DNA of 64,000 nt from JAGLOK01 sp963676355 (GTDB lineage: Bacteria; Bacillota; Clostridia; Christensenellales; UMGS416): assembly GCA_963676355.1 (NCBI GenBank), contig OY781093.1, positions 1,550,001 through 1,614,000 of the forward strand. The letters run 5' to 3'. Numbering within the stretch: the stretch's first letter is position 1; every line of letters begins with the position of its first letter. Positions 60,562 to 64,000 of the stretch are shown here, in pieces. Made by a program: the position numbers and the translations under genes. The notes under the pieces were generated by a model, which searched no databases, was not told the DNA's origin, and saw only the letters and a list, made by a program, of their open reading frames with translations.

Positions 60562-61979
60562 TGCACATATGTATAATATCTGAGGGAAGCTATCCATATG
60601 TGCCAGGCGGTGTTTCAAGCTGGACGCAGATGATGATAAAAAGTATGCCGGAACATCAGTTTACGGTGGTAGCAATTTATCCTGAAAAAAAGATGAGAGG
60701 CAAATTCAAATACGAATTTCCGGACAATTTGATTGAAGTTCAGGAAAATTTCTTGGATGAGCTAAGCGAAGAGCGCGGAAGATACAGCCGAAGATATAAA
60801 AACATGGATGAGGGGCTTGAGCAAGTAGCAAGAGTGCTCCACGGAGAAAGCATAAACTGGGATAAGTTTTTTGATTTTTTAAGTCTTAATAAAGGAAACT
60901 CTGCTCAGGATTTTGTAATGAGCCGCCCATTTTATGATGGTCTAATCAAGGCATATGAAGAAGGCTATGAAACAGCCTGCCTGTCCGATTATTTTTGGAC
61001 GGTACGCTCCATTTGTTTGCCGCTTGTATCTCTTATGAAAGTAAACATGCCGGAAGCTGACATATACCACAGTTTGTGCACCGGTTATGCGGGAATAATT
61101 GCTGTTAAAGCAAAGCTTGAGCATAAAAAACCGCTTCTTTTAACCGAACACGGCATATACACACGCGAAAGAGAAGAGGAGATAATACGTTCGAATTGGG
61201 TCAGTGTTCACTTTAAGGATATGTGGATAAGGTACTTTTATTCGCTGTCACAGTGCATATATCAGCATGCCGATAGGTGTGTGACTCTGTTTGAAGGAGC
61301 TAAAAAAACTCAGATGGAGATAGGTTGTGACCCTAGTAAGCAGCTTGTAATATCAAATGGCATTGATGTGAAAAAGTATGGAGATCTGAAAAAGAAAAAG
61401 GTTCAGGGAAAGCTTATTGTGGGGGCTATCGTCCGAGTAGTGCCTATTAAGGATATCCTGACTATGCTGCAGGCGTTTCATATGGTTCATCAGCATGTGG
61501 AAGAAGCGTATTTTTACTTAATGGGGCCATACGAAGAGTCTCCCGATTATTTTGAAGAGTGTCAGTCTGTTATGCGGCTTCTCAATCTTGAGGATGTGGC
61601 GGAGTTTACAGGCAGGATAAATATCAGTGACTATATGCCGCTTATGGATGTGGCAGTGCTTTCCAGCATTAGTGAAGGCCAGCCCCTTTCAGTTCTCGAG
61701 ACTATGGCAGCCGGAATACCAAATGTAACTACTGATGTGGGAAGCTGCAGAGAAATATTGCATGGCGATAAAGTTGACGATTTTGGGGAGGCCGGAATAG
61801 TTGCTCCTATTATGGACTATAAAGAAATTGCAAAGGGCATAATAAAGCTTTTGGAAGATGAAAAACTGAGGCTTAAAATGGGTGAGACAGCAAAAAAAAG
61901 AGTACAAAAGAGCTTTAGACTTGAAGACACAGTTAACGAATATAAATTACTTTATAAAAGATTGGCAGAAGAAGGGTAA
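60561..61979 (+). CDS. pelF: PelF glycosyltransferase
   Basis: A 472-residue GT4-type glycosyltransferase that builds the Pel polymer in the cytoplasm. It opens with the PelF signature ICIISEGSYPYVPGGVSSWT and carries LLLTEHGIYTREREEE and VISNGIDVKKY. The nucleotide-sugar site has EGQPLSVLETMAAG (E-x7-E type) near residues 373-386. Length and motifs are normal. ATG 60561 overlaps the upstream TGA, and the next gene begins two bases after its stop. Confidence 0.92.
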   Translation: MHICIISEGSYPYVPGGVSSWTQMMIKSMPEHQFTVVAIYPEKKMRGKFKYEFPDNLIEVQENFLDELSEERGRYSRRYKNMDEGLEQVARVLHGESINWDKFFDFLSLNKGNSAQDFVMSRPFYDGLIKAYEEGYETACLSDYFWTVRSICLPLVSLMKVNMPEADIYHSLCTGYAGIIAVKAKLEHKKPLLLTEHGIYTREREEEIIRSNWVSVHFKDMWIRYFYSLSQCIYQHADRCVTLFEGAKKTQMEIGCDPSKQLVISNGIDVKKYGDLKKKKVQGKLIVGAIVRVVPIKDILTMLQAFHMVHQHVEEAYFYLMGPYEESPDYFEECQSVMRLLNLEDVAEFTGRINISDYMPLMDVAVLSSISEGQPLSVLETMAAGIPNVTTDVGSCREILHGDKVDDFGEAGIVAPIMDYKEIAKGIIKLLEDEKLRLKMGETAKKRVQKSFRLEDTVNEYKLLYKRLAEEG

Positions 61980-61981
61980 AC

Positions 61982-63427
61982 ATGGCTGGAATTGGTTTTG
62001 AAATTAAAAAGCTATTAAAAAATAAGGGCGTATTTTCTGCACTCGGCGGATACTTTTTTGCTGTTTTTGCATCCGTAGGTCCTGTGCTTTGCACTACAGC
62101 ATACATGCTCATTATAAGAGTAATATTTAGGAGAGTCGGTCTTTCCATGTATAAGCAAAGTCTTATGTTTGGAGGGCTTATGTACGCGTTCTTAGGAGCA
62201 TTGCTCATATCAAGCGCTATTAATATGGTGCTGTCCAGATATGTTGCCGACAGCCTTTATACAGGCAATGAGCAAAAGATATTTCCATCGCTTTTGGGTG
62301 CTATGGCACTGACCGTTACTATTTGTGGTGTGGTAAGCTTTCCGCTTATGATAATTTTAGATTTGCCGCCCCTTTATGAGCTGCTTATATACTTTCACTT
62401 GGTATCTATGAGCCTTGCATATATAGTCATGGTTTATGTATCTGCTGTAAAGGATTACTTCAAGGTGTCGATGTCTTTTTTGTTAGGAACAGGATTAGGT
62501 GTCGTACTTGCCCTTTTGTTGATTGTAGGGCTAAAGCTGGATATTATCTACTCTGTAATGCTGGCTACTATAACAAACTTTACCATAACAACAATAATGC
62601 TTGTTTTTTATGTGAATACGTTCTTTAAAGAGCGTGATAAATCATACTTTGATTTTTTGAAATATTTTAAAAAGTTCCCAAGACTTGTCGGAATAAGCTT
62701 GTTTTATATGGTAAGCCTCTTTATCCATAATATATTGATATGGACTACCGACATCTCTATGAATATTAATAATATCTTTTTTATGGCTCCAAGCTATGAT
62801 TTTCCAGCCTTTATAGCGCTTATGACAGTACTTCCCGCAATGGTGATATTCGTTGTAAAGACAGAGACCAGCTTTTTTGAAGATTATAAGGAATATATTA
62901 AGATGTTGTCCGGAGGAGGCACGCTAAAAGACTTGCAAGCCGCACAGAATGATATGGTTACAAATATGTATAATAAGCTGATACAGCTTGTACAGGTTCA
63001 GCTTATCATTACCTGTATCGCGATAGTGGCATCAAGATATATATTCCCCTTGATAGGTATGGGGGATGAATCCATAATATTTTTTGGATATCTTGCAGTA
63101 GGATACTTTTGCATCATTTCCGTTCATATAGTATCTACCATCATCTTATACTTTGACGACAGGAAGAGCGCTTTACGCATAATGTTGGTATTTTTGATTT
63201 CGCATATAATTTGTGTGGTGATAACAATAATGTTAGGGGAAAAGCTTTATGGACTAGGCACTGCGGTGTCGGGACTTATTTCGATTTCCTATGCGTTTAT
63301 AAAAATGCGCAAAGTTTTAATAGATTTAAACTACAGGCTCTATTGTTCACAGCCTGTAGACGGAGAAATATTTGAATATAAAGATGAGGTGCGGACCGAT
63401 AAAAAGTCAAAGGAGAGTCAAGCTTGA
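61982..63427 (+). CDS. pelG: PelG membrane transporter
   Basis: A 481-residue protein with about twelve hydrophobic helices, of the MATE/Wzx-like fold described for PelG. The first helix region GIGFEIKKLLKNKGVFSALG and the following GYFFAVFASVGPVLCTTAYM is the typical PelG opening. It would move the polymer across the membrane together with PelD and PelE. The short charged tail ends in DKKSKESQA. The next gene overlaps its stop. Confidence 0.92.
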   Translation: MAGIGFEIKKLLKNKGVFSALGGYFFAVFASVGPVLCTTAYMLIIRVIFRRVGLSMYKQSLMFGGLMYAFLGALLISSAINMVLSRYVADSLYTGNEQKIFPSLLGAMALTVTICGVVSFPLMIILDLPPLYELLIYFHLVSMSLAYIVMVYVSAVKDYFKVSMSFLLGTGLGVVLALLLIVGLKLDIIYSVMLATITNFTITTIMLVFYVNTFFKERDKSYFDFLKYFKKFPRLVGISLFYMVSLFIHNILIWTTDISMNINNIFFMAPSYDFPAFIALMTVLPAMVIFVVKTETSFFEDYKEYIKMLSGGGTLKDLQAAQNDMVTNMYNKLIQLVQVQLIITCIAIVASRYIFPLIGMGDESIIFFGYLAVGYFCIISVHIVSTIILYFDDRKSALRIMLVFLISHIICVVITIMLGEKLYGLGTAVSGLISISYAFIKMRKVLIDLNYRLYCSQPVDGEIFEYKDEVRTDKKSKESQA

Positions 63428-64000
63428 AGTTTAGAGCGGCGATAACAGTGGTGGCATTCATCGTGATAGTCGCGATGCTTATTGGCTATGTCAAAAATAA
63501 TCCACCTACAAATGAATTGATGATCGAGGAGATAAATGATGTTCTGGATGAGGCTGTTAAAACACCCGAGCCCACACTGTCAGCTGATGTAATAGATCAC
63601 AATATTGATGTGGATACGCTTTCTTTTTCGCTTATTGATGAAAAGACTTTCGGCATCCATCTGAATGGACAGGATAAGCGTGGAGAGCTTTTCTTAAATG
63701 AAGAGCGGTATATATCAAAAACAGGTCTTGATTTTAAGGTGCCTCTGAAATATATAGTACATAATGAGGTTTTTAATCTGGCGTTTAAGGTGTATGATGA
63801 AGACGGCAGCCATGGGCAGGATATCATAATTAATGATGTGCTTATAGCAAGCGGGAATGATATACCGAAGGGCTACAAGATACTCTTTTTATATAACCAT
63901 AAAGAGGATAATCTTCCTGAGTTTGACCTTAGCATGGAAAAACTATATATACATAATGCGAAAGCTTCTATTTCTCTTTCGGATATATCCAAGATAAGCA
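63424..64000 (+). CDS. Partial membrane-anchored protein of the Pel operon
   Basis: A gene that runs off the right edge, with at least 192 residues. TTG 63424 overlaps the PelG TGA, and AAGGAG lies upstream inside PelG, so it belongs to the same operon. One N-terminal helix (AAITVVAFIVIVAMLIGYV) is followed by a long extracellular part that looks beta-rich (FGIHLNGQDKRGELFLNEER, DFKVPLKYIVHNEVFNLAFK). I recognise no domain in the visible part. A wall or polymer-modifying role is possible. Confidence 0.7.
   Translation, partial: MKFRAAITVVAFIVIVAMLIGYVKNNPPTNELMIEEINDVLDEAVKTPEPTLSADVIDHNIDVDTLSFSLIDEKTFGIHLNGQDKRGELFLNEERYISKTGLDFKVPLKYIVHNEVFNLAFKVYDEDGSHGQDIIINDVLIASGNDIPKGYKILFLYNHKEDNLPEFDLSMEKLYIHNAKASISLSDISKIS

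Overview
The window looks like the chromosome of a low-GC Gram-positive anaerobe, most likely a Clostridia-class Firmicute. The evidence is AT-rich coding sequence, strong AGGAGG-type ribosome binding sites with TTG and GTG starts, a class D-like sortase with an IPKTG-anchored SpaA-type protein, a Gram-positive conjugation gene set, and a Pel polysaccharide operon in the D-E-A-F-G arrangement. All intact genes lie on the + strand. No tRNA, rRNA or CRISPR array was found.

Region 1 (1 to about 31,000) is a conjugative element whose left end lies outside the window. Its backbone is a Toprim protein, sortase, small DNA-binding protein, MobP-type relaxase, VirD4, pilin-like protein, TrbL/VirB6-like protein, PrgI-like protein, VirB4 (split by a group II intron), NlpC/P60 hydrolase, a TadZ-like ATPase, several exported proteins, an RCC1-repeat surface protein, a SpaA adhesin and a helix-turn-helix protein. 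Cargo interrupts this backbone: an MNT/HEPN toxin-antitoxin pair, an NB-ARC-TPR STAND protein, a two-gene unit of a membrane protein plus a catalytically degenerate prokaryotic Argonaute, and a four-TM protein with its own promoter and terminator. A TGTCAT-type inverted repeat occurs near 1.93 kb and again near 30.75 kb. No integrase is visible.

Region 2 (31,100 to about 50,480) starts with a sigma factor/anti-sigma pair. Two related cassettes follow, each with a small secreted protein, a conserved roughly 118-nt leader RNA, a second secreted protein with a near-identical signal peptide but unrelated mature part, a strong hairpin and a large lipoprotein. Four more full-length or near full-length lipoproteins and one truncated copy continue the series, interleaved with ABC-2 permeases, ABC ATPases and a MacB-like transporter with a CARDB-like extracytoplasmic partner. 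Decayed copies between the genes show repeated duplication. I do not recognise this as a described system and consider it the best candidate for something new.

Region 3 (50,480 to 55,660) holds an ABC exporter pair flanked by relics of an SRAP protein, an IS3-type transposase and a GNAT acetyltransferase. Region 4 (55,675 to the end) is a Pel exopolysaccharide operon with a PelD carrying an N-terminal SDR-like domain, then PelE, a PelA-type deacetylase, PelF, PelG and a truncated downstream gene.
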